NCBI GenBank assembly: GCA_903847315.1
Contig: CAINDG010000025.1
Coordinates: 48,640 to 112,639 of the forward strand
DNA from: an uncultured Planctomycetota bacterium
Lineage (GTDB): Bacteria > Planctomycetota > Phycisphaerae > Sedimentisphaerales > UBA12454
DNA: 64,000 bases
Direction: 5' to 3'
Shown here: positions 18,548 through 25,841 of the stretch, in pieces
Layout of the letters: every line of letters starts with the position of its first letter
Position numbering within the stretch: position 1 is the stretch's first letter
Program-made: the position numbers and the translations under genes
Notes under the pieces: model-generated
Told to the model about the DNA's origin: nothing
Database searches by the model: none
The model's input: the letters and a program-made list of their open reading frames with translations, nothing else

Positions 18548-18678
18548 AAGTCCTTTTACGACAAATAATTATAATTGATAGTTAATACTTAAAAATCACA
18601 ATAATTTTGAACCTGTAAAGTTTATCCGATAGCGATTTATTGTCAAGAAAACAATTAGGTTTTAGGGGCAGGTTTCAG

Positions 18679-18721
18679 GTTAATTTCTTTGTTTGATTTT
18701 GTCATCTTTTATGCCTATAAT
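18679..18721 (+). promoter_or_regulatory. Promoter of the DUF4062 gene (shared 43-bp module)
   Basis: TTGATT (18693-18698), a 17-base spacer and TATAAT (18716-18721) form a near-consensus sigma-70 promoter 82 bases before the DUF4062 start. The 43 bases align without gaps to 23081-23123, the promoter of the GT39-like gene, sharing GTTAATTTCTTT at the left end and TGCCTATAAT at the right. Confidence 0.75.
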
Positions 18722-18802
18722 ACATCCAATAAAATTATACAGGGAGAATAAAAGTAATGGTACGGTTGAATATATTTTAAAGGCATTGGGAGAAGAAGAA
18801 AT

Positions 18803-19981
18803 ATGGCTATTGCTCATCCACCTTCAGTATTTGTAAGTTCTACCTGTTACGACCTTGCACAAGTTCGTCAAGACTTGCGCATTTTTATAGAGTCTCTAGG
18901 CATGATTCCACTTTTATCTGATTTTGATTCGTTTCCAGTCAATCCTAATCTTGATACTATCGGCAATTGTTTGGCAGGTGTAAAAAACAAATCTGATATA
19001 TTTGTGCTTATTGTTGGGGGGCGTTATGGTTCCCGAAACGGGAGTGAAAAATCTGTAACTAACATGGAATATCTTGAGGCAAAGGCCAAGGGAATTCCTC
19101 GCTATGTGTTTGTTCAAAAAGCACTCCTTACCGCTTTGACTATTTGGCAAAAAAATCCCTCAGGTGATTTCTCGGGCATTGCAGATTCGCCAAAATTATT
19201 TGAATTTATTGAATCGCTTCGTGATCCTAAAGAAAATTGGGTGTTTCCATTTGAGTCTGCACAAGATATAATCGAAACACTTCGAAAACAATTTGCCTAT
19301 CTATTTATGGATGCACTTTCATATAGAGGAAAAATAATGAACTCTGAGCAGCCTGATTACATACAAGGCCTGTCAGGGCCTGCATTATTACTTGTAACCC
19401 AAAAACCATTTTTATGGGAATATCGGCTATTCAGTCAAGTTCTTAATGATGAACTATCTCGACTCGCATACCTAAAAAAAGATTTAGATTACGGTATTGT
19501 CTTTGGAAGTTCAGTGCGACTTCACGATGTTATGGAGATCAATGACTGGATTTTAAAAAAAACGGGTGAACTCAGGATGTTTTCAGAACCAGTGAATAAT
19601 CTCATTAACGTTGCTCTAATTAAAGCCTGCGGTGCGCCAGGAGAGCCTGGGGATGTTGAAGAAATAATTTATGTGGGTAGACGCATGGGAAATGCCTATC
19701 GCTCGATCCTTGAGTGGACGGCCGATTTCAAACACGCTCAAGTTGATGAATTATTTGATAATGTTCTTAAAATTGTCTCTCGTTTATCGCAGAATGTTAT
19801 TATTGAAATAGAAGATTTTTCGTCCACTCTTCAACAACAGTTATTTGAAGGTATAAAAAAATACGAAAGCACAAAAAAATTTCAGCCTATTAAACTCACC
19901 CTTACACTAACATGCCCTGACCCGTCTGAGCTTGAAAATGAACTTAATCGGCTTAAAAAGTTATTTGGTGTAGAAAATTGA
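18803..19981 (+). CDS. DUF4062-domain protein
   Basis: This 392-residue protein opens with PSVFVSSTCYDLAQVRQDLRIFI, the hallmark of DUF4062. FVLIVGGRYGSRNG and SVTNMEYLEAKAKGIPRYVFV complete the Rossmann-like module (about residues 1-110). The rest is mainly helical, with no P-loop and no TPR array, and ends in a helix-rich segment (SELENELNRLKKLFG). DUF4062 modules are often found at the front of multidomain signalling or defence-like proteins, but the activity is unknown. GGGAG precedes the ATG. The next small gene follows after 22 nt, so the two form an operon. The base composition and position suggest an accessory gene. Confidence 0.82.
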   Translation: MAIAHPPSVFVSSTCYDLAQVRQDLRIFIESLGMIPLLSDFDSFPVNPNLDTIGNCLAGVKNKSDIFVLIVGGRYGSRNGSEKSVTNMEYLEAKAKGIPRYVFVQKALLTALTIWQKNPSGDFSGIADSPKLFEFIESLRDPKENWVFPFESAQDIIETLRKQFAYLFMDALSYRGKIMNSEQPDYIQGLSGPALLLVTQKPFLWEYRLFSQVLNDELSRLAYLKKDLDYGIVFGSSVRLHDVMEINDWILKKTGELRMFSEPVNNLINVALIKACGAPGEPGDVEEIIYVGRRMGNAYRSILEWTADFKHAQVDELFDNVLKIVSRLSQNVIIEIEDFSSTLQQQLFEGIKKYESTKKFQPIKLTLTLTCPDPSELENELNRLKKLFGVEN

Positions 19982-20003
19982 AAAAATTTAAAGGATAATA
20001 TTC

Positions 20004-20321
20004 ATGCCTGATGAATTAGAAGAAGAATTTGATATTGCGATGATGGATATTTACCACCGTGCCAAAAAAGAGGCAAAATATAATGGCACAAGGTATTTAC
20101 AGATGTTGCACGAACATAGAGGTTTAATAACTGCGCAAATTCTTTTACACGATTCTAATGTTTCTACTGGTTATACTGCTCTCTGGGAGCGTAAAAGACT
20201 TGATCTAACTGTCGAAGCCTTAATCCTTCAGAAAAAATGGAATCCTCTTTTTTCTGACGATGAACGAAAAATTGCAAGAGAACGGCTTGAATCTTACGGA
20301 TATAAATTCAAAGATATTTAG
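20004..20321 (+). CDS. Small conserved hypothetical protein, partner of the DUF4062 gene
   Basis: This 105-residue protein has a sequence style (FDIAMMDIYHRAKKEAKYNGTRYLQML, TGYTALWERKRLDLTVEALIL, FSDDERKIARERLESYGY) that recalls a widespread small hypothetical family in accessory regions of many bacteria. I cannot assign a function. It appears all-helical and soluble, with no catalytic motif visible. AAGGA lies 8 nt before the ATG. It is the second gene of a two-gene operon with the DUF4062 protein. Confidence 0.75.
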   Translation: MPDELEEEFDIAMMDIYHRAKKEAKYNGTRYLQMLHEHRGLITAQILLHDSNVSTGYTALWERKRLDLTVEALILQKKWNPLFSDDERKIARERLESYGYKFKDI

Positions 20322-20373
20322 CTATGATTTTAAATTTCCTTCCGTTAAGCAAAAACGTTTTTAATAAAAAATG

Positions 20374-20850
20374 TTATTCTGACCAAATATCAAAAATATT
20401 TTTCTTTATAGCGTCAGTAGCGGCTTCATCTATTGAAGTTAGCAAATTAAATAATAAATTCACTTCTTCATCTTTAATTTTTGTAAAAAGATATGCATAT
20501 CTGGCAGTACCTGCAATTTTGAATTGTTTAATTTGCTCTTTTCCTTTTTTTGTTATTCTTAAAGCTTTGCCTCTTGTAACGTCTTTTTCGTCCACTTCTT
20601 TTTCAATCAGTCCGTAAGAAATTAATCTTTTTGCAATATCAGTAACACTCGAAGGGGTTAATCCAAATATCATCGACAATTTTTTTTCAGTTATAGCTAT
20701 TTTGTCGAAAACATTAATTAATTCTAGAGTAATGATTTCTCTTTCTGAGAATTCTTTATCAGAAGCTGTTTTTGCGGTTTGCCATTCCCTGAAAATTCTG
20801 ATTTTCAAAGAAATAGAAAATAATTTTTCGATAGCATCTTTTTTTTGCAT
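20374..20850 (-). CDS. MarR-family transcriptional regulator
   Basis: The protein has 158 residues from the ATG at 20850. A TTG five codons earlier is possible, but AAGGAAAAGAG directly precedes the ATG. The winged helix is clear: ITEKKLSMIFGLTPSSVTDIAKRLISYGLIEKEVDEKDVTRGKALRITKKGKEQI, with the recognition helix at SSVTDIAKRL and the wing at EKDVTRGKAL. Long helices on each side serve for dimerisation. It is divergent from a strong promoter that drives two tiny ORFs, with an inverted repeat between, the typical layout of a MarR repressor controlling itself and its neighbour. Confidence 0.88.
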   Translation of the reverse strand: MQKKDAIEKLFSISLKIRIFREWQTAKTASDKEFSEREIITLELINVFDKIAITEKKLSMIFGLTPSSVTDIAKRLISYGLIEKEVDEKDVTRGKALRITKKGKEQIKQFKIAGTARYAYLFTKIKDEEVNLLFNLLTSIDEAATDAIKKNIFDIWSE

Positions 20851-20899
20851 CTCTTTTCCTTTCAAGAAGTTACGTTGTAAGAAACGGATTATAAATACG

Positions 20900-20926
20900 A
20901 AATAATTACTAAAACCGAAATTATTT
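20900..20926. promoter_or_regulatory. Candidate MarR operator
   Basis: AAATAATT (20900-20907) and AATTATTT (20919-20926) form a perfect inverted repeat with an 11-base spacer. It lies 50 bases upstream of the MarR start and ends 4 bases before the minus-35 box of the rightward promoter, so a bound dimer could affect both directions. Confidence 0.55.
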
Positions 20927-20929
20927 TGT

Positions 20930-20957
20930 TTGACATCACATACGGATAGAGTATAAT
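20930..20957 (+). promoter_or_regulatory. Consensus sigma-70 promoter of the mini-operon
   Basis: A full-consensus TTGACA (20930-20935) and TATAAT (20952-20957) are separated by 16 bases. It reads rightward to the short ORFs at 21077 and 21165, leaving a leader of roughly 110 bases. It is the strongest-looking promoter found in the window. Confidence 0.85.
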
Positions 20958-21076
20958 TTAAAAAAGAATCTTTAATAAGTTAATATAGAACATATTTGCA
21001 TTATACCGATACGGCATAAGTTAGGCAAGAGCTTTGTTATTAATTTCGGCTTAACATGGAAAGGAGGCCCCATATA

Positions 21077-21124
21077 ATGTGTAACGCTAATAAAAACAAG
21101 GACTTGCAAAAAGATAAAAGTTAA
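21077..21124 (+). CDS. 15-residue ORF, possible leader peptide
   Basis: The ORF encodes MCNANKNKDLQKDKS. It is preceded by AAGGAGG at 21061-21067, a near-perfect ribosome binding site with 9-base spacing, which is stronger than that of most genes in the window. An in-frame ATG at 21056 overlaps the site. The peptide is Lys/Asn-rich and hydrophilic. It sits between the consensus promoter and the 61-residue ORF. It could be a real micropeptide or a coupling/leader ORF. Confidence 0.5.
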   Translation: MCNANKNKDLQKDKS

Positions 21125-21164
21125 GTATTAAATCAAAATGATAACAATTTTTTTAAGGTGATTT

Positions 21165-21350
21165 ATGAGTATAGGCAATATGAGATCGTTACCGCATGAT
21201 TCAAAAAATGGCCATCATTTAGATCTTTACACTTTCGTTGAAGGTCAGGTGAAACCGGAAAAATTTCATCAGATAATTGATGGCTCGAAAGTGCAGGTAA
21301 ATAGCATTGAAGCTCTGAGACAACGTCTTGGAAGTACCAAAGGATATTAA
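21165..21350 (+). CDS. 61-residue protein of unknown function
   Basis: The protein has no recognised family. It is hydrophilic, with SKNGHHLDLYTFVEGQVKP and a basic C-terminal helix (VNSIEALRQRLGSTKGY). AAGGTGA lies 6 nt before the ATG, an intrinsic terminator follows at 21377, and a consensus promoter stands upstream, so it looks like a genuine, strongly expressed gene. The divergent MarR regulator is the likely controller. Confidence 0.65.
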   Translation: MSIGNMRSLPHDSKNGHHLDLYTFVEGQVKPEKFHQIIDGSKVQVNSIEALRQRLGSTKGY

Positions 21351-21376
21351 TCGTTTCTGATTAAATCTTTCGTATG

Positions 21377-21412
21377 AAACAGGCAGCCAATTTTTGGCTG
21401 CCTGTTTTTTTT
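21377..21412 (+). terminator. Strong intrinsic terminator of the mini-operon
   Basis: A perfect 14-bp stem (AAACAGGCAGCCAA at 21377-21390 pairing with 21394-21407) with a 3-base loop runs into a T tract to 21412. It closes the unit that begins at the promoter at 20930. Confidence 0.95.
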
Positions 21413-21921
21413 ATATCTCCCTCTTCCCCGAAATCAAGCAAAAAAACGTATTTTTATCCTCTATTTTCGGCCAAACGCCCCGATGAGATAAGAGTTATTG
21501 GAAAAACACCCCAGTTAGATAGTTTAAGCATATTCTGGCAGATAACTGACACATCTAACGGGGGTAAATCTCACGGGGTAAACTTCAATTTTTGGGTTAA
21601 CCAGTAATTTTTGTGAGTTCCCTCGACTGCGCTCGGGATGACACTTTTTTAAGAAAAAAGTGTCATTTTCATTGACTTTTATTAAAAATATGGTAAAATA
21701 CGCATATTGTTAAGTAAAAAATTAACAATATGAGTTAACAGTTATCGGTTATCAGTTATCAGTATCTATAAACTGTGACGAGATTGCTTCGCTACGCTCA
21801 CAATGACAAAACCCCGCCTCAAGCGGCGGGGGCTAAATAAAAACACGAACCCCCAACATAAAGTTGGGGGCTTAAGGAAATGACGAATCAATTCAATTTT
21901 AAATAATTCTCAGGTGTTATT
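21413..21921. other. Non-coding region with hairpins and repeats before the endonuclease
   Basis: No gene is seen in these 509 bases. They contain a 13-bp perfect hairpin (21638-21650 with 21654-21666) next to a CTCGACTGCGCTCGGGATGA-type repeat (21621-21640), a related GAGATTGCTTCGCTACGCTC repeat (about 21780-21799), a GTTATCGGTTATCAG direct repeat (about 21741-21762), and two GC-rich hairpins (GCCGCTTGAGG-type at about 21815-21830; CCCCCAAC at about 21851-21873). Such palindromes are typical of mobile short repeats. Confidence 0.65.
21672..21732 (+). promoter_or_regulatory. Promoter with stem-loop at the start site, upstream of HNH-AP2
   Basis: TTGACT (21672-21677), a 16-base spacer and TAAAAT (21694-21699) form a fair promoter. 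Immediately after it, CATATTGTTAA (21703-21713) pairs perfectly with 21722-21732 (11 bp, loop of 8). The repeat would be an operator at the start site or a 5' mRNA hairpin. The endonuclease gene begins 190 bases later. Confidence 0.45.
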
Positions 21922-22590
21922 ATGTCCAAACTTAATGTAAATTTCCAAATACCGTATCCAACGCTTATCGAAACTATCTTCGTATATTTTCTATTGCGAT
22001 ACAGGAAATGGAAATACGGACACAGCTTCCGGCGAATTAAACTTACACAGAATAAATACGCAATAGTCGATGTCGAAGATTTCGAGACGCTCAATCAATA
22101 CAAATGGTTCGCATCAAAAGGCGGCAATACCTTCTACGCACGCAGAACAATATATATCAACGGCAAAGGGAAACTTGTCCAAATGCACCGGGCAGTTATG
22201 AAATATAACGGAGAATTATTCATCGACCATATAGACGGGAACGGACTAAATAACAGGAAAGCCAATCTGCGAACCGCTACGCGAGAAGAAAATAAACATA
22301 ACAGCAGGAAAAGACGCGGGATGGCAGATTCAAAATATATAGGAGTAACGCTGGATAAAAAGACAAAACGATGGAGGGTACGTATCGGCTATAAAGGCAA
22401 AAGAATATTCCTCGGCAATTTCGACGATGAAATAGAAGCGGCAAAGGCATACGATGAGGCGGCGAAAGAACTGTACGGAGAATTTGCTAAATTAAACTAT
22501 CCCGATGAGTCGGGATCTGCCCCCGCAATTTCTTCATTGAGCCCCGATGCCCCTGCAGTTTTGCGCCCCCTCCGTTTCTCGACGAAATGA
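21922..22590 (+). CDS. HNH endonuclease with AP2 DNA-binding domain
   Basis: The protein has 222 residues. Residues 35-115 hold an HNH_3-type nuclease (FETLNQYKWFASKGG, then MHRAVMKYNGELFIDHIDGNGLNNRKANLRTATREEN, with the HNH core in bold agreement). Residues 128-195 are an AP2 domain (YIGVTLDKKTKRWRVRIGYKGKRIFLG, EAAKAYDEAAKELYGEFAKLNY). This pairing is typical of homing endonucleases. The true end of the fold is near LNYPDE; the last 25 residues are read through palindromic repeat DNA. It is free-standing rather than inside an intron, so it is a selfish or domesticated nuclease. Confidence 0.87.
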   Translation: MSKLNVNFQIPYPTLIETIFVYFLLRYRKWKYGHSFRRIKLTQNKYAIVDVEDFETLNQYKWFASKGGNTFYARRTIYINGKGKLVQMHRAVMKYNGELFIDHIDGNGLNNRKANLRTATREENKHNSRKRRGMADSKYIGVTLDKKTKRWRVRIGYKGKRIFLGNFDDEIEAAKAYDEAAKELYGEFAKLNYPDESGSAPAISSLSPDAPAVLRPLRFSTK

Positions 22591-22925
22591 AGCGAGGGGG
22601 ATAAATCAAAACTAAGCGCTGGGGTCTGCGCTGCGGCTTCGACGTCGGGGTCTCCGCTGCGCTTCGACAATGAAAAAATTAAATCGTAGAGCTTCATTGG
22701 GGCGGGGGTCTCCGCTACGCTTCGACGCTTCGCTCCGAGGAGAATTCGCGAAGCTGAATTTCGGCGACGGTAGCCACCAAGACACGAAGACACAAAGAAA
22801 ATAACCACGGATTACGCGGATTTTTTGAACCACCCCGATGAGATAGCTGCGGCATCTCACAGGGCAGGCGCCGAACACGAAGCGATCCCGATGCGTCGGG
22901 ACTTCCGCTGCGCTACAGCGAAGTA

Positions 22926-23055
22926 TTGCTTCAACAAGTTTTCTGGAAAACAGAAAACTTACGCTCAAAGCAGTAAGCTGTACTCGAAATACATTCCTGC
23001 GTTCAGCTTTCCTGCTTTTCGCTATGGCACAATAAATTGTGCCTTGTTGAAGCAA
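22926..23055. other. 130-bp multi-hairpin element (possible structured RNA or short mobile repeat)
   Basis: An outer 13-bp perfect inverted repeat (TTGCTTCAACAAG at 22926-22938 with 23043-23055) encloses three further hairpins. Arm 1 is 22936-22945 with 22951-22960 (10 bp, GAAAA loop). Arm 2 is 22967-22980 with 23004-23018 (7 + 6 bp around a small internal loop). Arm 3 is 23026-23033 with 23036-23043 (8 bp). Nearly every base lies in a stem or junction. The function is unknown. Confidence 0.6.
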
Positions 23056-23080
23056 ATACACGGCGGAAGGCGGGATTTAA

Positions 23081-23123
23081 GTTAATTTCTTTATTTGCCT
23101 TGGGCAGTTTTATTGCCTATAAT
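23081..23123 (+). promoter_or_regulatory. Promoter of the GT39-like gene (shared 43-bp module)
   Basis: TTGCCT (23095-23100), a 17-base spacer and TATAAT (23118-23123) lie 37 bases before the gene. The stretch aligns without gaps to the DUF4062 promoter at 18679-18721. Confidence 0.7.
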
Positions 23124-23160
23124 TGGCTATATATGTCAGAGAAACCGGGGTTTATAGATT

Positions 23161-24696
23161 GTGAAGCTGAGAATGGTTAATCGGAAAGAATGGATAAGTT
23201 ATATTTTGGTCTCTCTATGCTGTGCGGTCTATCTCTTTTTCCGCTTAACCGCAGGGAATACCTATACGCATCCGGATGAACTCATCTCCCTGAAAATAAT
23301 CGAGAATATCGCCAAGACCGGACATTGGGACAGTAATTGGGCATTAGCCAACCTTCCACCATGGTTTAAATCAGACCAATATACCTTTTCTTCCTATATA
23401 CTTACTTCGGCTGTAATGACTAAATACTCCGTTCTTCATATATTTAAGCCGAATATTGATATTAGAATCCACTTGCGGCTTCACAGCGTTTTATTTCACG
23501 TCATAACAATTTTACTGACCTATGCAGTTGGTAAGTCTCTATTTAATTCACGCCGAACAGGCATAGCCGCTGCCTGGTTTGTTGCTATATTTCCGCTGCT
23601 GTTTCAAGATAGTCTTTATGCCAGACCGGAAAGTTTTACCACAATGCTGACGTTACTATTGGTTTTACTGTTAACCAGACAATACCAAAAACCTGGAATG
23701 CCCGGGTTTTTTATAATGGGAGGACTAATCGGTTTTTTAGTCGCCGCGAAAATTACATTTCTGGTACTGCTTGCACTACCCTGCATCATTGGACTGGGCC
23801 ATCAAAACTTGAAACGATGGTTTTATATACAACTGACAGGAGTGTTTGGAATAGGCTTAGGCATCGGCTTTGCATTGGGGGCTCCTTATGCTTTGGTCAA
23901 CTGGTCATCCTATCTCCACGGCCTGACAATACTGTTTTCAAAGTATGCGGGGGAACACAGGCCTTATGGCTTGCCGAACGGTAATATTCTGGAAAGGCTC
24001 GCATATAGCCGGCATTATTTTTCCGCTATTGGAGCAGGATGGTTCATTTTTCTGGCGGTCTGGGGCTGGCTGTTATTACTAAAGAAGAGACTATATGTTT
24101 TTTTAGCAGTTGGCTTGTTTTTTTTGGTTGTAGTCTATTTTTCAATCAAACCAGTTTTCTTCGAGCGTAATTTCAGTTTTGCCATTCCTTTTCTTAGTAT
24201 GTGTGTCGGCTTCGTAATTTTCCGGTGTATAGACCACTTGAGCAGCAAACAAATCATACGAATTGCATTATCAGGCGTAATCATCGCGGCGGTCTGTGCC
24301 CCATTATTATTATTTTTGTGGAAACTGGATACAGAGGTTCTATCAGGCCGACATGAAAAGCAACGTCAGGAGCTGCAGACTAAATTACAAAACCAGTATG
24401 GAGGACAGACCGTTTTTTCAGGCTGGGAATTAAATGATTTTAATCCACACGAATGGTCTAATATGCAAATATTCTACGATAGGCAAAATACTATCTATGA
24501 AATTTGTGGTGCAAACGATACCTATACACGCAATTTTATTGCCCTGGCCTGCAGGGATTTAGGCCTGCGTGTAATTACAGAACTGCCTTCTCCATTCCAG
24601 GCAAATGGCCTGCCGCCTTCGACGCTTTATACCTACCATGCTCCCCAGTATTTCTACCTGGTTCATATAAAAAATCCATCTGGTCCATCGCGCTAA
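23161..24696 (+). CDS. GT39-like membrane glycosyltransferase
   Basis: The 511-residue protein has about ten transmembrane helices. Near the N-terminus, after the first helix, lies THPDELISLKIIENIAKTGHW, the acidic first periplasmic loop (DE) of the PMT/ArnT family. LYARPESFTTMLTLL is a second family-like segment, and a soluble C-terminal domain follows (about 385-511). Such enzymes transfer a sugar from a polyprenyl-phosphate donor in the periplasm. The start is a GTG at 23161 or the ATG at 23173; neither has a strong ribosome binding site. It has its own promoter and no operon partner. Confidence 0.8.
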   Translation: MKLRMVNRKEWISYILVSLCCAVYLFFRLTAGNTYTHPDELISLKIIENIAKTGHWDSNWALANLPPWFKSDQYTFSSYILTSAVMTKYSVLHIFKPNIDIRIHLRLHSVLFHVITILLTYAVGKSLFNSRRTGIAAAWFVAIFPLLFQDSLYARPESFTTMLTLLLVLLLTRQYQKPGMPGFFIMGGLIGFLVAAKITFLVLLALPCIIGLGHQNLKRWFYIQLTGVFGIGLGIGFALGAPYALVNWSSYLHGLTILFSKYAGEHRPYGLPNGNILERLAYSRHYFSAIGAGWFIFLAVWGWLLLLKKRLYVFLAVGLFFLVVVYFSIKPVFFERNFSFAIPFLSMCVGFVIFRCIDHLSSKQIIRIALSGVIIAAVCAPLLLFLWKLDTEVLSGRHEKQRQELQTKLQNQYGGQTVFSGWELNDFNPHEWSNMQIFYDRQNTIYEICGANDTYTRNFIALACRDLGLRVITELPSPFQANGLPPSTLYTYHAPQYFYLVHIKNPSGPSR

Positions 24697-24740
24697 TGTA
24701 ATTGCTTCTACCTCTTTTTTGTCAAAGACATTATAAGGTT

Positions 24741-25700
24741 TTAATCACTGATTGTCAGCCATTCGTGCAGTATTTCGTATATCATCCAAAGACTGACGAA
24801 TGACAACAATGCCCATGAGGCCAGGAACATCGCGATTCCAAAGACATTATCAACAGCTCCTATACCTCCGGCCATTACTATTATAATGCCCAATACCAGC
24901 CAAACTAAAGAAATTAACGCTGAAAGTATGTAAAGAATCGAAAGATGCGAACGGTTCTGCTTTAACCAGTGGGCAAGAAAGGATAAATATGTGCCGCTGC
25001 ACAATGTCGTTTCCTTTGCTCTTTTAAGACAACAAACCAGCAGCAGCACAAGAGAGAATGAAGAGCACAACCCGATAAACATCGCCGCATATAAAATCCT
25101 GTCGCGCCTTTTTTGTCCAATATCATCCGGCACAAAACTCACATACGCACTTTCTTTTTGCCCGTATTGAGAGCCTATCCCGGATTCCATCATGGCACGT
25201 TCTTCTGTTGTAATTGTATTTTTAAAACCTGTATTGTACATTTTAAGCTCAAAAGGATTTACATTTCCAAAAATTCCCTTTGGTATTTGAAGCAGAAGAT
25301 ACTTGGTGTCTTCCAGCGGCCTGATACGAAATGTGATTACGACCAATCTCTCCTCGCCCGGCCTTAGACTATCGAAATATCTGGGGGCCATACTTATAAC
25401 ATCAAGGTCGTTCCCGAAATTATCTAATACATAAATCCCATAAACATACTTATCGGGTTTTATGATTTTGGTTTTAGCTAATACTTTTACATTTAATTCT
25501 ATGCAAAATTTTTCTCTATATTGATCCGTTTGGCCGTATGCCCTGTTAAAAGAAATTAAGACATCTTCTTCCTGGTAAGTGTCAGAAATATACATTGGCA
25601 GCACAGAAGCTCTGCCAGGTTCGGCTAATGCGGATTTGTGGATAGGAAATACCGCTACGTTCAACAGTAAAAGGAACGCAACTATCTTCTTTATTCTCAC
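24741..25700 (-). CDS. Exported membrane protein of unknown function
   Basis: The 319-residue protein is not recognised. It has a cleavable signal peptide (to about residue 26), a periplasmic beta-rich domain (about 30-190) containing a DDxxSF-like VLISFNRAYGQ segment, and three transmembrane helices (about 202-222, 255-278, 285-308). It begins with GTG, supported by GGAGGAG eight bases upstream. It points toward the GT39-like gene and may belong with the nearby envelope genes, but nothing in the sequence shows its role. Confidence 0.7.
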   Translation of the reverse strand: MRIKKIVAFLLLLNVAVFPIHKSALAEPGRASVLPMYISDTYQEEDVLISFNRAYGQTDQYREKFCIELNVKVLAKTKIIKPDKYVYGIYVLDNFGNDLDVISMAPRYFDSLRPGEERLVVITFRIRPLEDTKYLLLQIPKGIFGNVNPFELKMYNTGFKNTITTEERAMMESGIGSQYGQKESAYVSFVPDDIGQKRRDRILYAAMFIGLCSSFSLVLLLVCCLKRAKETTLCSGTYLSFLAHWLKQNRSHLSILYILSALISLVWLVLGIIIVMAGGIGAVDNVFGIAMFLASWALLSFVSLWMIYEILHEWLTISD

Positions 25701-25810
25701 CGTCGCAACTCCTCCGAGTCTGCCCTGTGAGATATGACCTATAAGACACCTTCCTTGCTGCCCTTCGGGACGCTTCTTAAAGTGTTAGGATTTATAGTTT
25801 AATTACAAAA

Positions 25811-25841
25811 ATCTTCAATTTTCATTCTTCAATCTTCATTT
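25811..25841. repeat. TCTTCAATTTTCAATCTTCA dispersed repeat
   Basis: This copy overlaps the end of the flippase gene and encodes its last residues (MKIEE) and stop. Confidence 0.75.

Larger units (their letters stand above)
22591..23160. other. Non-coding repeat-rich region
   Basis: No credible gene is seen in these 570 bases. The left half contains repeated GGTCTCCGCTGCGCTTCGAC units (about 22650-22730) and CCCGATGCGTCGGGA palindromes (about 22886-22901). A CACGAAGACACAAAGAAA / ACCACGGATTACGCGGATTT pair (22781-22824) recurs at 27335-27390. The right half holds a multi-hairpin element (22926-23055), described separately, and the promoter of the next gene. Confidence 0.65.

Noticed and set aside
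22926..23055. Integron attC site
   Set aside because: The outer boxes match only six of seven bases of the attC core motifs, there is no integrase gene, and no gene cassettes follow.
22612..23061. A 149-codon minus-strand ORF in the repeat region
   Set aside because: It runs straight through palindromic repeats on the opposite strand and has Ser/Arg-rich low-complexity sequence. It is a by-product of the repeats.
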